64,000 bases of DNA from Calothrix sp. 336/3 (GTDB lineage Bacteria; Cyanobacteriota; Cyanobacteriia; Cyanobacteriales; Nostocaceae), in assembly GCF_000734895.2 (NCBI RefSeq), contig NZ_CP011382.1:620001-684000 (forward strand), read 5' to 3'. Below, piece after piece: positions 44,495 through 55,793 of this stretch. Each line of letters opens with the position of its first letter. Within the stretch, counting starts at the first letter, position 1. The notes below the pieces were generated by a model. It saw only the letters and a program-made list of their open reading frames with translations. It ran no database searches and was not told where the DNA came from. Both the position numbers and the translations under genes were made by a program.

Positions 44495-47023
44495 CTAATT
44501 CATCTTCCGTTGGAAGGTAAATGTTCTTTCTGTACCCGGTGGAACTATACCCGTAACTGTGTTGATGTATTTAGTCACATCAGTATTTGCCGTTGTTCCT
44601 GTTTGGTCAGCAGTAGTTGCTGTTGCTGGATTCCCCGCAAAGAACTGGATATTTGCCGTGCCAGAATCCTGTGCCGAACCGACAACGTTACTGGTATCAA
44701 TCTTGGTGTCACTATCGTTATCTAACGCCCAATTATTACCACCACTGACACCATCCTCTGTAATTACCACCTTGTCAGCATTGAGGATGACATTACCATT
44801 ACCAGCTTGAGGGTCAGAGATATTCTTGTAGCGAATCCGGTATTCAATAATATTTCCAGGAGAGGGCGTTTTTGGTGTAGTACTAAATACATCTTGCCCA
44901 GTTACAACAGCTGGACCCGTTCCTGGTAAAATACGGGACTCTTTGATAAGTCTCAAGAAGCCAGTATATACCCGGTCAATGGTAATATTTGTACCGTTAT
45001 TCGTACCAGCTTCGGCTGTATCAATGGTTGCCAAAATTGGTACAGGGAAACCAAACTCCTTATCCCCAGAGTATTGAGAGATAGTATCAGTCGAAAGAGG
45101 TGTAGCAGCAGGTAAATCTACTTCCACCCCGTAGTTGACACTTGTTCCTGGTTGCACACCAAGAATGGTAACTGGAGTTGTAGGACCAGTAAAGCTTCCT
45201 GTGCTTTGGTTGTAGGTATAAACTGCCGACTGGTTATCGTAGGTAATTGTCACCTTCGTACCATCTGGTAAATCCAGTGAATTCATACCTGGGGGAAGGG
45301 TTGGTACAAGGGAAATATCACCCACGGAAGTCCCGTTATTTTGCACCGTATTGGTAAAACCAACACCAGGAGGATTGATTTGAGAACCAGGAGTTGTATT
45401 CGCAGGGACGGGTGCAGACTTGTTGGTGAAATCATCGTTAGTTTGACCAGAGGGTCCCGTTGCTCCTGGTACGTTCTGGGGTCCGTTCAGGACTGCGGAA
45501 GCGACGGGTTCGGAAATGGGGAAACTGTTAACCTCACCCCCAGCACCTGTACCTGTGTTGTTGTTACCTGTGTCTGTACCGTTATTACCTAAATCTGTGC
45601 TATCGGTGACATAGCCATCATCAACATTTCCAGGGGGTAAGGTATCGGGTATGCCATCGCTATTGGTATCTGTGCCCGTTGGCGGTGTCCACACACCTGC
45701 TCCATCAGTGTAATTACTAGGAACATTGTCTCCAGAATCATCGTAAACAGGGGCGTTGGTTCCTGGAGTTTGACCAAATAACTGGGCAATATTATTGATG
45801 ACGAAGGAGTCTGGACCATTAGTATTGGGCGCACCTGTGGTTTTAATCTTGATTGAGAAGCGGTTTTCCGTTGCACCAGGTGCCATGGATGTAATTATAT
45901 TGGGGTCGTTAACGAAACCAATACGTCTAACTGTATTCAAAGCTGGTTGCGTGGTTGTCCAAGTTGCTTGGTTTGCATCCTGTGCTGTGGGGTCATTAGT
46001 ACTGTAAACAACTAACCAACCGGGGGGTGCTGTGGGTGCTTCTGCTAGTTCGGTTCCTTGGGGAATGGCATCGGAAACTAAGATACGCTGACCTGATAAT
46101 CCGGGAATAGCTGTACCCACCAAGGGCGCGGGGGTGATACCTTGTCCTGTGGGGTCGTTTTGTTCAACTCTGATACCTAAACCATAGGTGACAATATCAT
46201 CATCGATATTGGGTGTTCCGCTATTGCTGTAGTCTGTACGAGTTTTCAGGATGGTTGCCAGGGTGTAGGTTTTGGCAGTGGTACCAACTTTGATAGTTTG
46301 GGTATCACTTGCTTCCCTAGTACCGTTGACTGGTGAACCATCTACTTCACCTGCAACTGCTTTATTGGCGTTATCTACGGTGAAAACGTCACCACCATCA
46401 GGAGTACGTAGTATGTTTTGTTGATTTCCAGGGGTATTACCCAAGGTGACGGTGATTGTATCATTGGTTTGGGCACCAGCTTGCACAGTCACGGGTACAC
46501 GGACTAGAACTGTACCACCCGGAGCAATTGATGCTGTTTCAACTGTAGAATTTGTGATGTTTATCCAATTTTGACCACCATCGATACTATATTGCAGATT
46601 ATTAAGTGTGCCGTTATTGGGTAATGTACCGGAAACTGTACCAGGTCCAGTAACGGTTGCTAGGTTAGGAATGCGGAATTTTGTGGGGTCATTACCCACG
46701 TTGGTAATTACGAAATTAGCAATCAATAAGTCACCCACTTGCACAGTGGTGTTGGTTGCGCTAGTGGTAGCATCTGTAATACCCGATGCTTTAACTGTAA
46801 TACCTGCTACTTCTGCGACTGTGACAATAACTGTATTGGAAGTGGCATTAATTGTGGAATTCGGATTATTTGGGTCTTCGTAGGTAGCTGTGGCGGTGTT
46901 ACTGATTTGCTCACCTCCTTCTGTCCCTTCAGCAATTACAGGAGCGATTAACTGGAAGAATCCACCTGCTAGTAATGTTGTTGTTACTAAATAATTTAGT
47001 AGTTTGTTTTGGTTCTTTTTCAT
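44495..47023 (-). CDS. Secreted DUF11-type repeat protein, first gene of locus
   Basis: An 842-residue exported protein. The signal peptide is residues about 1-31 (LVTTTLLAGGFFQLIAPVIAEG). EQISNTATATYEDPNNPNSTI is the common start of 'conserved repeat' surface proteins. Several DUF11-like units follow (YSIDGGQNWINI, TQTIKVGTTAKTYTLATILKTRTDYSNSG, NIIEYRIRYKNISDPQAGNGNV). A central low-complexity stretch is rich in Asn, Gly and Thr, with a DTNSDGIPDTLPPG-type Ca-binding-like run. It ends VPPGTERTFTFQRKMN without an anchor. Cysteines are essentially absent, unlike the 1334-residue protein. The first gene after a 619-nt divergent promoter region. Confidence 0.87.
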   Translation of the reverse strand: MKKNQNKLLNYLVTTTLLAGGFFQLIAPVIAEGTEGGEQISNTATATYEDPNNPNSTINATSNTVIVTVAEVAGITVKASGITDATTSATNTTVQVGDLLIANFVITNVGNDPTKFRIPNLATVTGPGTVSGTLPNNGTLNNLQYSIDGGQNWINITNSTVETASIAPGGTVLVRVPVTVQAGAQTNDTITVTLGNTPGNQQNILRTPDGGDVFTVDNANKAVAGEVDGSPVNGTREASDTQTIKVGTTAKTYTLATILKTRTDYSNSGTPNIDDDIVTYGLGIRVEQNDPTGQGITPAPLVGTAIPGLSGQRILVSDAIPQGTELAEAPTAPPGWLVVYSTNDPTAQDANQATWTTTQPALNTVRRIGFVNDPNIITSMAPGATENRFSIKIKTTGAPNTNGPDSFVINNIAQLFGQTPGTNAPVYDDSGDNVPSNYTDGAGVWTPPTGTDTNSDGIPDTLPPGNVDDGYVTDSTDLGNNGTDTGNNNTGTGAGGEVNSFPISEPVASAVLNGPQNVPGATGPSGQTNDDFTNKSAPVPANTTPGSQINPPGVGFTNTVQNNGTSVGDISLVPTLPPGMNSLDLPDGTKVTITYDNQSAVYTYNQSTGSFTGPTTPVTILGVQPGTSVNYGVEVDLPAATPLSTDTISQYSGDKEFGFPVPILATIDTAEAGTNNGTNITIDRVYTGFLRLIKESRILPGTGPAVVTGQDVFSTTPKTPSPGNIIEYRIRYKNISDPQAGNGNVILNADKVVITEDGVSGGNNWALDNDSDTKIDTSNVVGSAQDSGTANIQFFAGNPATATTADQTGTTANTDVTKYINTVTGIVPPGTERTFTFQRKMN

Positions 47024-47642
47024 GACTAAGAAATAGATTTAAAACACATAGACAAATGCTTTTTTTGTTAATTAAAAGCAAGCTCATAGCTTGTATCTAC
47101 AATTTACAAATATTGAAAATGTAGGGACTTAATTTAATTAATATCTACTTTTGAACGTGCTTTGAGTATAAAAAAGCAGTTGTGACAAAAGCGTGACAAC
47201 TAAATTATTTATATTTAATGTGTTTTTGGAAAAATATCCGGATGTTCCGGTTTGTCTAATGTAGTTCTTTTGTTATCTAAATAGCTTCTGTATCTTTTCT
47301 TATTTCTTAAATGTTTAATTTCAATTTAATAATGTATGTTTTCTCTGTTGATTTACTGAATAGATAAATTCTCAGAATAAAGTTATCGATATGCAAATCA
47401 GTGAAAACTCTGCTATGTGGAAATGAATGATAAGAATAAACGAGATAATGTAAAGTAATTTACAAACAATAGGCATCATTTTATACTTATGTTTTTTCTA
47501 TTTTGTAATTCAGTGATTTCCGCAACAACTTAAATCTGTTAGGCAAAGAGAATCCCGACAAAAATTATCGGGTATGTTTGACGGGTATTTTTACTCGTGA
47601 TAGCATCAGTCCACAGTTGAGTTGTTGACGGAAAACCAGGTT
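47024..47642. other. Divergent promoter region, AT-rich
   Basis: About 619 nt between the envelope locus (minus) and thrC (plus). Strongly AT-rich with no ORF. A small stem CCCGA/TCGGG (47554-47572) lies in the probable thrC leader. Promoters for both directions must lie here but no unambiguous -35/-10 set was identified. Confidence 0.5.
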
Positions 47643-48947
47643 ATGACAGTTGCGATCGCCAATCAAGCCCAAGAAACCAATTCCGCGCTCCAAGTATTGA
47701 AGTGTAAAGAGTGTGGAGCAGAGTACGAGCTCAAAGCCAGTCACGTTTGCGAGTTGTGCTTTGGTCCATTGGAAGTTAAGTATGATTACAACGCCCTACG
47801 CCTAACCGTCACCCGTGAGAAGATTCAAGCGGGACCCAACTCCATGTGGCGCTATCGCCCCTTCCTACCCGTCGCTACAGACAACTATATAGATGTGGGA
47901 ACAGGTATGACTCCCCTGGTTCGTTCCCATCGTTTAGCCCGTCGCCTGGGTCTTAATAAGCTTTATATTAAAAATGATGCGGTAAATATGCCCACCCTGA
48001 GCTTCAAGGATCGGGTGGTATCCGTAGCACTGTCACGGGCAAGGGAATTAGGTTTTACCACCGTTTCCTGTGCTAGTACCGGTAACTTAGCAAATTCTAC
48101 CGCCGCGATCGCCGCCCATGCTGGTTTAGATTGTTGCGTATTCATCCCCGCCGACTTAGAAGCAGGTAAGATTCTGGGTAGCTTAATCTATAGCCCCACC
48201 CTGATGGCAGTTAAAGGTAACTATGACCAAGTTAACCGTCTGTGTTCAGAAGTCGCGAATACCCACGGCTGGGGATTTGTCAATATTAACCTGCGCCCCT
48301 ACTACTCTGAAGGTTCTAAAACCCTCGGTTTTGAAGTTGCCGAACAATTAGGATGGGAACTACCTGATCAAATCGTCGCTCCCCTAGCATCCGGTTCCCT
48401 GTTCACCAAAATTTACAAAGGTTTCAACGAATTTGTCGAAGTTGGCTTGGTAGAAGGTAAAGCCGTAAAATTTAATGGCGCTCAAGCAGAGGGTTGTTCC
48501 CCCATCGCTGAAGCATTCCGGGAAGATAGAGACTTTATTAAACCTGTGAAACCCAACACAATTGCTAAATCCATTGCAATTGGTAATCCCGCAGATGGTA
48601 TCTACGCGGTAGAAATTGCCAAGAAAACAGGTGGTAGCATTGAATCTGTAACCGATGCTGAGATTATCGAGGGTATGAAGTTACTCGCAGAAACTGAAGG
48701 TATCTTCACAGAAACAGCAGGTGGTACAACTGTTGCCGTGCTGAAAAAATTAGTGGAAGCTGGCAAAATCAACCCAGACGAAACCACTGTAGTTTACATC
48801 ACAGGTAATGGCTTGAAAACCCAGGAAGCAATTCAAGGTTATATCGGTGAACCCCTAACCATTGAAGCCAAATTAGATAGCTTTGAAAATGCTTGGGAAC
48901 GTTCTCGCACCTTAGAACGCTTGGAATGGCAACAAGTACTTGTTTAG
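47643..48947 (+). CDS. thrC: Threonine synthase
   Basis: A 434-residue PLP enzyme converting O-phosphohomoserine to threonine. The N-terminus has a zinc-ribbon-like pair of Cys pairs (C21/C24 and C36/C39), common in this threonine synthase class. The PLP Lys is 122 in LSFKDRVVSVAL. CASTGNLANSTAA and the Gly-rich loop bind phosphate, and VVYITGNGLKT is near the C-terminus. The start is ATG 47643; an upstream TTG (47622) is possible but less likely. A small MoaD-like gene follows on the same strand after 163 nt. Confidence 0.95.
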   Translation: MTVAIANQAQETNSALQVLKCKECGAEYELKASHVCELCFGPLEVKYDYNALRLTVTREKIQAGPNSMWRYRPFLPVATDNYIDVGTGMTPLVRSHRLARRLGLNKLYIKNDAVNMPTLSFKDRVVSVALSRARELGFTTVSCASTGNLANSTAAIAAHAGLDCCVFIPADLEAGKILGSLIYSPTLMAVKGNYDQVNRLCSEVANTHGWGFVNINLRPYYSEGSKTLGFEVAEQLGWELPDQIVAPLASGSLFTKIYKGFNEFVEVGLVEGKAVKFNGAQAEGCSPIAEAFREDRDFIKPVKPNTIAKSIAIGNPADGIYAVEIAKKTGGSIESVTDAEIIEGMKLLAETEGIFTETAGGTTVAVLKKLVEAGKINPDETTVVYITGNGLKTQEAIQGYIGEPLTIEAKLDSFENAWERSRTLERLEWQQVLV

Positions 48948-49110
48948 TCCAGGAGTTATAGACTAGGGAAAGAACAAAGGTGAAAGGTGAAAGGGATTTC
49001 CCACCCCTTTCCTGAAATCTGGAATTTTTCCCTCGTTAGCAAAATATATTTTTGCTGGCGGTATAATGAATGTCTCATTCTTCATCCTTTACACTTCATC
49101 CTTTCTAGTT

Positions 49111-49386
49111 ATGTCCGTCAAAGTTTTGGTTCCAACCGCACTACAAAAATTCACAAATAATCAAGCTACACTCGATTGTAGCGGTGCTAGTATTTCTGAA
49201 CTGATAGAATCTTTAGAGCAGGTTTGTCCAGGAATTAAATCGCGTTTGTGTGATGAAGCTGGGCAACCTCGACGGTTTTTAAATTTGTATGTGAATAGTG
49301 AAGATATTCGCTTTTTGGATGGGGTAGAAACTCCCCTCAAAGATGGTGATGAGGTAAGTATTGTTCCTGCTGTTGCCGGTGGTTAA
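49111..49386 (+). CDS. MoaD/ThiS-like sulfur-carrier protein beside thrC
   Basis: A 91-residue ubiquitin-like protein from ATG 49111 ([21 protein letters not shown]). It ends with the Gly-Gly carrier terminus ([10 protein letters not shown]). [36 protein letters not shown] matches the CysO-type subgroup, whose members donate sulfur to PLP-dependent cysteine synthases. Placement after a PLP enzyme gene (thrC) is reminiscent of that logic, although ThrC itself needs no sulfur. An upstream ATG at 49066 would add a hydrophobic stretch and is rejected. An intrinsic terminator follows at 49421. Confidence 0.88.
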   Translation: MSVKVLVPTALQKFTNNQATLDCSGASISELIESLEQVCPGIKSRLCDEAGQPRRFLNLYVNSEDIRFLDGVETPLKDGDEVSIVPAVAGG

Positions 49387-49420
49387 GCCTCAAAGTATTC
49401 TCAACTGTAATTATGATGAT

Positions 49421-49451
49421 TCAGGGATGATTGGTTTCGTCCCTGATTTTT
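49421..49451 (+). terminator. Intrinsic terminator after MoaD-like gene
   Basis: TCAGGGA and TCCCTGA form a perfect 7-bp stem with a 12-nt loop, followed by T5. It lies 35 nt after the stop and just before the convergent hemB end. Confidence 0.85.
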
Positions 49452-49456
49452 CTATA

Positions 49457-50506
<1,050 letters not shown>

Positions 50507-50594
50507 TTAAAACTCACAATAATGATAATGGTTTTCAATGTACGTTTTCACAAAAATCTCTGACAGCAAAGTCTCAACTTGAAATAGTCAATCT

Positions 50595-51038
50595 TTATTC
50601 TGCGGCTTCTTCCTCTAGTTGACTGTCGTCTTTCTCACGTTTTAAGCTTTCCTCCAAAGCTTGAATTTGTTCCCGACGCGCTTCCAATTCCAGGGTACGG
50701 CGAGCCAAATCTTGGCTTTGTAAAGTTAGATGTTGCCGCCATTCTTCAGCACGTCCAGCTTCTTGGCTAAGGAATTCGGGAGTAATACCAGTAGTTAGAT
50801 AATTATTAACAATTTCTAATACCCAGTGAGTTGCATCATCTAATTTCAGAATCTCACCCGTTGGTGACAGTTCCACCAAAACGAGGGATTTTTCAGCTAA
50901 AGTTTTACTTTTACCCAGAAGAATAAATGCTTCCTCTGGAATCGTAGCCCATATGTGTTCAGCTTCCTGACGCGCTAGTAACCGCAACTGGAATTGTTCG
51001 AGAAATTCATTTTTATGCACCTGGGCTAGATATAGCAT
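50595..51038 (-). CDS. Cyanobacterial conserved hypothetical with coiled-coil tail
   Basis: A 147-residue protein from ATG 51038 (MLYLAQVHKNEFLEQFQLRLLARQEAEHIWATIPEE); a GTG at 51068 would add ten residues. The N-terminal 95 residues form a compact domain, and the last 45 are a charged helix (RTLELEARREQIQALEESLKREKDD) able to form a coiled coil. No signal peptide or membrane segment. I recognise the pattern as a cyanobacterial hypothetical but not its function. It lies between hemB and valS on the same strand. Confidence 0.78.
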   Translation of the reverse strand: MLYLAQVHKNEFLEQFQLRLLARQEAEHIWATIPEEAFILLGKSKTLAEKSLVLVELSPTGEILKLDDATHWVLEIVNNYLTTGITPEFLSQEAGRAEEWRQHLTLQSQDLARRTLELEARREQIQALEESLKREKDDSQLEEEAAE

Positions 51039-51314
51039 GACTTTTGTCGAGCAAATTTCGGGAATCACAATGCATATATATTATTAACAGTAATGCTAAC
51101 TGAAGCCGATACCCATCCGTATAATGACTGAGCCAAATTTTTTTTTGACTCTACCCCCCAGGGTAGTCACTAGACTTTTGGTAGAAGTTGGGGGAAAGGG
51201 GTTGGTATTGGTGGTTCAGTTATTCAGTTATTCAGTTCTGGGTTTGAATCACAGGATAGATAGCTGTTATCTGATGTACCAAATTACCAACCAGGTGTTA
51301 TCTCTGACTGACTA

Positions 51315-54299
51315 CTAGGATGATAGGGAAAGGGAAGCAACGCGATCGCGCAAAATTTCTGCCTGTTTTTCGGCTTCGGCTAAATTATCTCTCACACCTT
51401 GAACAACTTCCGGTGGAGCTTGCTCAACAAATTTAGCATTTGCCAGACGACCATTGAGGGATTGGATTTCACCTTCAATTTTGCTGAGACGTTTCTGCAA
51501 TTTCCCTGTGAATGCTTCAATATCCACTACCCCAGTTAAGGGTAGAATCACTTGAATCGTACCTACCACGCTGGCAATGACTTTTTCCTGGGTTGTGACA
51601 GTTGGTGTAGTTGTTTCTGGGGCAGGAACGGGAGTTTTCTTCCCATATTTGATACTTCGCCAAACAAACCAACCACTGTAACCTAAACCGACTGTCTCAA
51701 AAAATGCTCCCAACAGGGGAATATCGTTAATTGTGTTGGCGATCGCCCACCCTAAACGCAGAGCATAAATCCCCAGGATAATTAAACCGATTTTTTTCCA
51801 GTTAACCTTAGCTTTATCCTTGACAGTTGCTACTTTTGGTGTTTCTGGGGCAGCAATAGTTAAAGTTTCTACCTTTGCCAAATCCTGGAGATAGCTGGCT
51901 CCCTGGGCAATAATTTCCCGTTCTTGGGCATTTTCACTTTGCAGCTTAATCGTAATTTTCGCACCAGGTTTGACATCTGCCTCCGCCCGTAAATTGCGAA
52001 TTGTGCGAATCGTCGCAAACAGTAACTCAAACTGCGATTCCACCGCAGAATTAATCAAACTACTATCCACCTGGGGATAAAGTTGCAGCGCCAAACTTTG
52101 CTGAGAATCTTCCCCCTGTTGGGTCAGGGTATGCCAAATTTCTTCGGTAATATGGGGCATGAAGGGGTGAAGTAACTTTAAAATCCCTTCCAATATATGA
52201 GCTAGAATTTGCTGGGCAACACGACGAGATGCAGCATCCGCAGTCGGTTGTAAGCGAGATTTCACCAGTTCAATATACCAATCACAGAAATCACCCCAAA
52301 TAAACTCATATAAACCCTTGGCAGTTTCCCCCAACGCATAGTTATCCATGTAATTGGTACTTTGTTGAATCACCTGGTGGTAACGGGAGAGAATCCATTG
52401 ATCACAAAGTTCCGTGGGGACTGGTGTACCCAATTGCTGCGGGGTTTGTCCATCCAGATTCATCATCACAAACCGGGCTGCATTCCACAACTTGTTAGCG
52501 AAATTGCGCGATGCTTCCACAGAAGAGGACTGATTTTTCTGGCGATCGTAATCCATACGAATATCTTGCCCTGCTCCCGCAACTTCCTTAATTAGGGTAT
52601 AACGCAAAGCATCCGTACCATACTTATCAATCAACAATAGGGGGTCAATTCCATTACCCTTAGATTTAGATTGTTTTTGTCCCTTTTCATCCAACACCAA
52701 GCCGTGGATATAAACCTTTTCAAAGGGCATCTTCTCCGTGAAGTGACCAGCCATCATCGTCATTCTTGCTACCCAGAAAAAGATGATATCAAAGCCCGTC
52801 ACTAGGGTGCTGGTTGGGTAATAGGTTGCTAAATCATCGGTTTGTGCGGGCCATCCCAGGGTAGAAAAGGGCCACAACCCGGAAGAAAACCAGGTATCCA
52901 AGACATCAGCATCCTGCTGAATCTGAACATTTTCCCCAAATTGGGCAACTAATTTTTCCCGTGCTTCCGTCTCATTGTGAGCCACAACAAAGGGTGTATT
53001 ATCTGTGATTTCCCCATTTGTCTGACTAATGGCATACCATGCAGGAATTTGGTGTCCCCACCACAGCTGCCGGGAAATACACCAATCCTTTAATTTTACC
53101 AACCAGTCCCGGTATACCTTTGTCCAACGCTGGGGAATGAATTCCGGTGAATTTTGCCCGTCTAAAAATCCCAGAGCGCGATCAGCCATGGGGCGAATTT
53201 TCACAAACCACTGGGTGGAAAGTAGGGGTTCTACGGGAACTTTACCCCGTTCACTGTAGGGAACCGTATGTTTATAGTCTTCTACCTTGACGAGAACACC
53301 ATCCGCTTCTAAACGTGCAACCACATTTTTCCGTGCAACAAACCTATCTTGTCCCTGAAACTCTCCGGCGTTTTCGTTGAGACTGCCATCCTTATTCATA
53401 ATGTTGATAAAGGGTAGGTTGTGGCGTTTACCCATTTCAAAATCATTGGGGTCGTGGGCTGGAGTAACTTTTACACATCCAGTACCGAAGGTGGGGTCAA
53501 CCAACTCATCACCAATAATGGGAATTTCCCGTCCCATGATGGGCAGGGTGAGGGTTTTGCCAATTAAATGTTGGTATCTCTCATCACTGGGATTAACTGC
53601 CACTCCTGTGTCACCTAGCATGGTTTCTGGTCGTGTGGTGGCAACTTCTACATAGCCAGAACCATCGGTGAGGGGGTAACGGAAATGCCAGAGATTACCG
53701 TTGACTTCCTGTTGGTCTACTTCCAAGTCAGAGACGGCTGATTGTGATTCTGGACACCAGTTGACTAAATAATTACCACGATAAATTAATCCTTCCTCGT
53801 AGAGGCGGAAAAAAGCTTCGATTACAGCTTGGGAAAGACCTTCGTCCATGGTAAATCTTTCCCGCGACCAATCGACTGATACCCCTAAGCGTCGCAGTTG
53901 ATTGACAATTGTGCCCTTAGATTCTGCTTTCCATTGCCAAGCGCGTTCTAAGAATTGTTCTCGTCCCACATCATAACGAGTTTTACCTTCAGCTTTGAGT
54001 TGCTTTTCCAGAATTGTTTGAACTGCAATACTCGCGTGATCAGTTCCTGGGAGGTATAGGGTATTTTCCCCTTTCATCCGGTGGTAGCGCACCATGGTAT
54101 CGATCAGGGAGTTGTCGAAAGCGTGTCCCATGTGCAGAGTCCCGGTGACGTTTGGGGGTGGGATGACTATGCAGTAAGGCTTTCCGCCTTTTTTGGGGTC
54201 GGCTTTGTAGGTTTGGTGAGATTCCCAAAACTGTTGCCACTTAGCTTCAGTGGTAAATGGATCGTAAAGACTGGGGAGATTGGTAATTGTTGCCGTCAT
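51315..54299 (-). CDS. valS: Valyl-tRNA synthetase with CAAD membrane domain
   Basis: A 994-residue class I synthetase charging tRNA-Val. HIGH motif HMGH at 56-59; the editing domain follows ([23 protein letters not shown]-like region). The second signature reads KQSKS (542-546) instead of KMSKS. After the anticodon-binding domain, residues about 828-890 hold a CAAD insert with two hydrophobic helices ([26 protein letters not shown]). This domain is known only from cyanobacterial and plastid proteins and tethers synthetases to thylakoid membranes in Anabaena. The C-terminal coiled-coil arm (about 900-990) completes the protein. The start is ATG 54299; the longer frame to 54443 is translated STRR repeat and is rejected. 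Confidence 0.95.
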   Translation of the reverse strand: MTATITNLPSLYDPFTTEAKWQQFWESHQTYKADPKKGGKPYCIVIPPPNVTGTLHMGHAFDNSLIDTMVRYHRMKGENTLYLPGTDHASIAVQTILEKQLKAEGKTRYDVGREQFLERAWQWKAESKGTIVNQLRRLGVSVDWSRERFTMDEGLSQAVIEAFFRLYEEGLIYRGNYLVNWCPESQSAVSDLEVDQQEVNGNLWHFRYPLTDGSGYVEVATTRPETMLGDTGVAVNPSDERYQHLIGKTLTLPIMGREIPIIGDELVDPTFGTGCVKVTPAHDPNDFEMGKRHNLPFINIMNKDGSLNENAGEFQGQDRFVARKNVVARLEADGVLVKVEDYKHTVPYSERGKVPVEPLLSTQWFVKIRPMADRALGFLDGQNSPEFIPQRWTKVYRDWLVKLKDWCISRQLWWGHQIPAWYAISQTNGEITDNTPFVVAHNETEAREKLVAQFGENVQIQQDADVLDTWFSSGLWPFSTLGWPAQTDDLATYYPTSTLVTGFDIIFFWVARMTMMAGHFTEKMPFEKVYIHGLVLDEKGQKQSKSKGNGIDPLLLIDKYGTDALRYTLIKEVAGAGQDIRMDYDRQKNQSSSVEASRNFANKLWNAARFVMMNLDGQTPQQLGTPVPTELCDQWILSRYHQVIQQSTNYMDNYALGETAKGLYEFIWGDFCDWYIELVKSRLQPTADAASRRVAQQILAHILEGILKLLHPFMPHITEEIWHTLTQQGEDSQQSLALQLYPQVDSSLINSAVESQFELLFATIRTIRNLRAEADVKPGAKITIKLQSENAQEREIIAQGASYLQDLAKVETLTIAAPETPKVATVKDKAKVNWKKIGLIILGIYALRLGWAIANTINDIPLLGAFFETVGLGYSGWFVWRSIKYGKKTPVPAPETTTPTVTTQEKVIASVVGTIQVILPLTGVVDIEAFTGKLQKRLSKIEGEIQSLNGRLANAKFVEQAPPEVVQGVRDNLAEAEKQAEILRDRVASLSLSS

Positions 54300-54357
54300 C
54301 TGGGAAGTATCGGTATGGAAAGACTCTATAAATTTTGCCACAGGGTGGGAAGGTTGG

Positions 54358-54403
54358 AATGAGTAAGGAGTAATGAGTGGGGAGTAAGGAGTAATGAGGG
54401 GGG
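54358..54403. repeat. STRR heptamer repeat upstream of valS
   Basis: GAGTAAGGAGTAATGAGTGG-type 7-mers directly upstream of the valS start. They extend the valS frame artificially ([15 protein letters not shown]). Confidence 0.85.
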
Positions 54404-54467
54404 AGATTAACTTAGAGGTGAAAGTTTCTTGGGTGGATGACAAACATTTATCAGAATATTCAGGATA

Positions 54468-54560
54468 GCGATCGCCGCTTCGGCGGAGCGTAGCTCTATC
54501 GCCCTTTGGGCGGAGCGTAGCTCTATCGTCGCTTCGGCGGAGCGTAGCTCTATCGCCACT
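54468..54560. repeat. Tandem GGCGGAGCGTAGCTCTATCG repeat with hairpins
   Basis: Three copies of the unit GGCGGAGCGTAGCTCTATCG, separated by short CGCC..GGCG hairpins (GCCGCTTCGGCGG and similar). HIP1-like GCGATCGC remnants are included. Related elements lie inside coding sequences at 57152-57186 and 60178-60270, and a diverged one at 8439-8470. Confidence 0.88.
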
Positions 54561-54696
54561 TTACAGTTTCCCTTCCACAGTCATATCTTACTCATGACTC
54601 TACAGACTCATCATCAATTACTGGGATATTGAAGACACAGAGCTACTTTTTCCCATCAGTTAAAATACTTAAAAACTCAGAGAAACAAGTATCAGT

Positions 54697-55761
54697 ATGA
54701 TGTCACCGATTTCCTGGAAAAGCCTCATCACCTTCGGTTTTACCCTATGTACCTCGATTATTCCTATAGTTGCAGTCACCCCTAGCGCCCCAGGAAATAC
54801 ACCAAAACCCAAGCAACTGAAATTAACTTTATCCGGACACACTGAGCCTGTACGTGTATTAACTCTGTCTCCAGATGGTCAAATGCTGGCGAGTGGTAGT
54901 GATGATAAAACCATCAAGCTCTGGAATCCGACTACGGGTGTATTACTTCGTACCTTAACAGGACATGGCGATCGCATTAAATCAATAGTTATAACTCCCG
55001 ATGGTCAGACAGTAATTAGCAGTAGCTTTGATAACACTATCAAATTTTGGAATACGCAAACAGGTAAGGAAACTCGCACAATTACCGAAAAAACTGGGGT
55101 AAGAGCCATGTTATTAACCCCGGATGGAAAAACCTTAATTAGTGGTAGTAGTGATAAAAGTATCAAGTTTCGCAACCTCAAAACTCGCAAAATTGACCGC
55201 ATACTCAAAGCAGAAACTACTGCACTTTCCATCAGTAGCGATGGTAAAACTCTATTTAGTGGGGGTGATAATGGTGGAAAAATTCGCATCTGGAATCTGG
55301 TAACGGGTAAACAAGTACGAAGTTTTACCCCACCACTACCAAAAAAAGAAGAGAGATTTAGCGGTTCTGAGCAAGCATCACCACCTATAACTATTGCTGT
55401 GAGTAACGATGGTAAAATGCTCCTCAGTGGCGGATATGATGACAGTTTTCAATCTGCTGGAGTTAGAAGCACGGATGGTAAAAGTTTTAAAGCTTGGGAT
55501 TTAAAAACAGGTAAACTAGTTCACAATCTTTCCCTGGGTACAAGTATTGATACTTTAGTTATTACTCCTGATAACAAGACATTTATCACTGGTGGTTTAA
55601 ATAGAAATATTCTTTTGCGGGATATGAAGAAGCTAAAAATAACCAGCGAACTGATAGGACATGGAGGTGGAATTTATGGACTCGCGTTAAGTCGTGATGG
55701 GAAGACTTTATATAGTGGAAGCGGTGATAAATCGGTGAAAGTTTGGCAGATACAACCCTAG
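54697..55761 (+). CDS. Secreted WD40 beta-propeller protein
   Basis: A 354-residue protein. The signal peptide is residues about 1-28 (LITFGFTLCTSIIPIVAVTPSA), which is unusual for WD40 proteins. Seven WD-type blades follow, for example LSGHTEPVRVLTLSPDGQMLASGSDDKTIKLWNPTTG. Two blades are degenerate: blade 3 is short, and blade 5 has an insertion around FSGSEQASPP. The last blade ends GSGDKSVKVWQIQP, closing the propeller. An extracytoplasmic scaffold role is inferred. It is convergent with the CHAT gene (32 nt between stops), so it may belong to the same functional neighbourhood. Confidence 0.9.
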   Translation: MMSPISWKSLITFGFTLCTSIIPIVAVTPSAPGNTPKPKQLKLTLSGHTEPVRVLTLSPDGQMLASGSDDKTIKLWNPTTGVLLRTLTGHGDRIKSIVITPDGQTVISSSFDNTIKFWNTQTGKETRTITEKTGVRAMLLTPDGKTLISGSSDKSIKFRNLKTRKIDRILKAETTALSISSDGKTLFSGGDNGGKIRIWNLVTGKQVRSFTPPLPKKEERFSGSEQASPPITIAVSNDGKMLLSGGYDDSFQSAGVRSTDGKSFKAWDLKTGKLVHNLSLGTSIDTLVITPDNKTFITGGLNRNILLRDMKKLKITSELIGHGGGIYGLALSRDGKTLYSGSGDKSVKVWQIQP

Positions 55762-55793
55762 GAGATAAATTTTCTGATTATTACCTAGCATGA

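Noticed and set aside
47554..47572. Small stem before thrC as a riboswitch
   Set aside because: Only a 5-bp stem with no known aptamer features; too little to support a riboswitch.
51124..51318. 64-codon plus-strand frame between valS and the hypothetical gene
   Set aside because: No ribosome-binding site, low-complexity product and overlap with the valS 3' end; judged a chance frame.
54300..54443. N-terminal extension of ValRS
   Set aside because: The extra 48 residues are translated STRR sequence (SPLITPYS) with no place in the ValRS fold; ATG 54299 fits the family.
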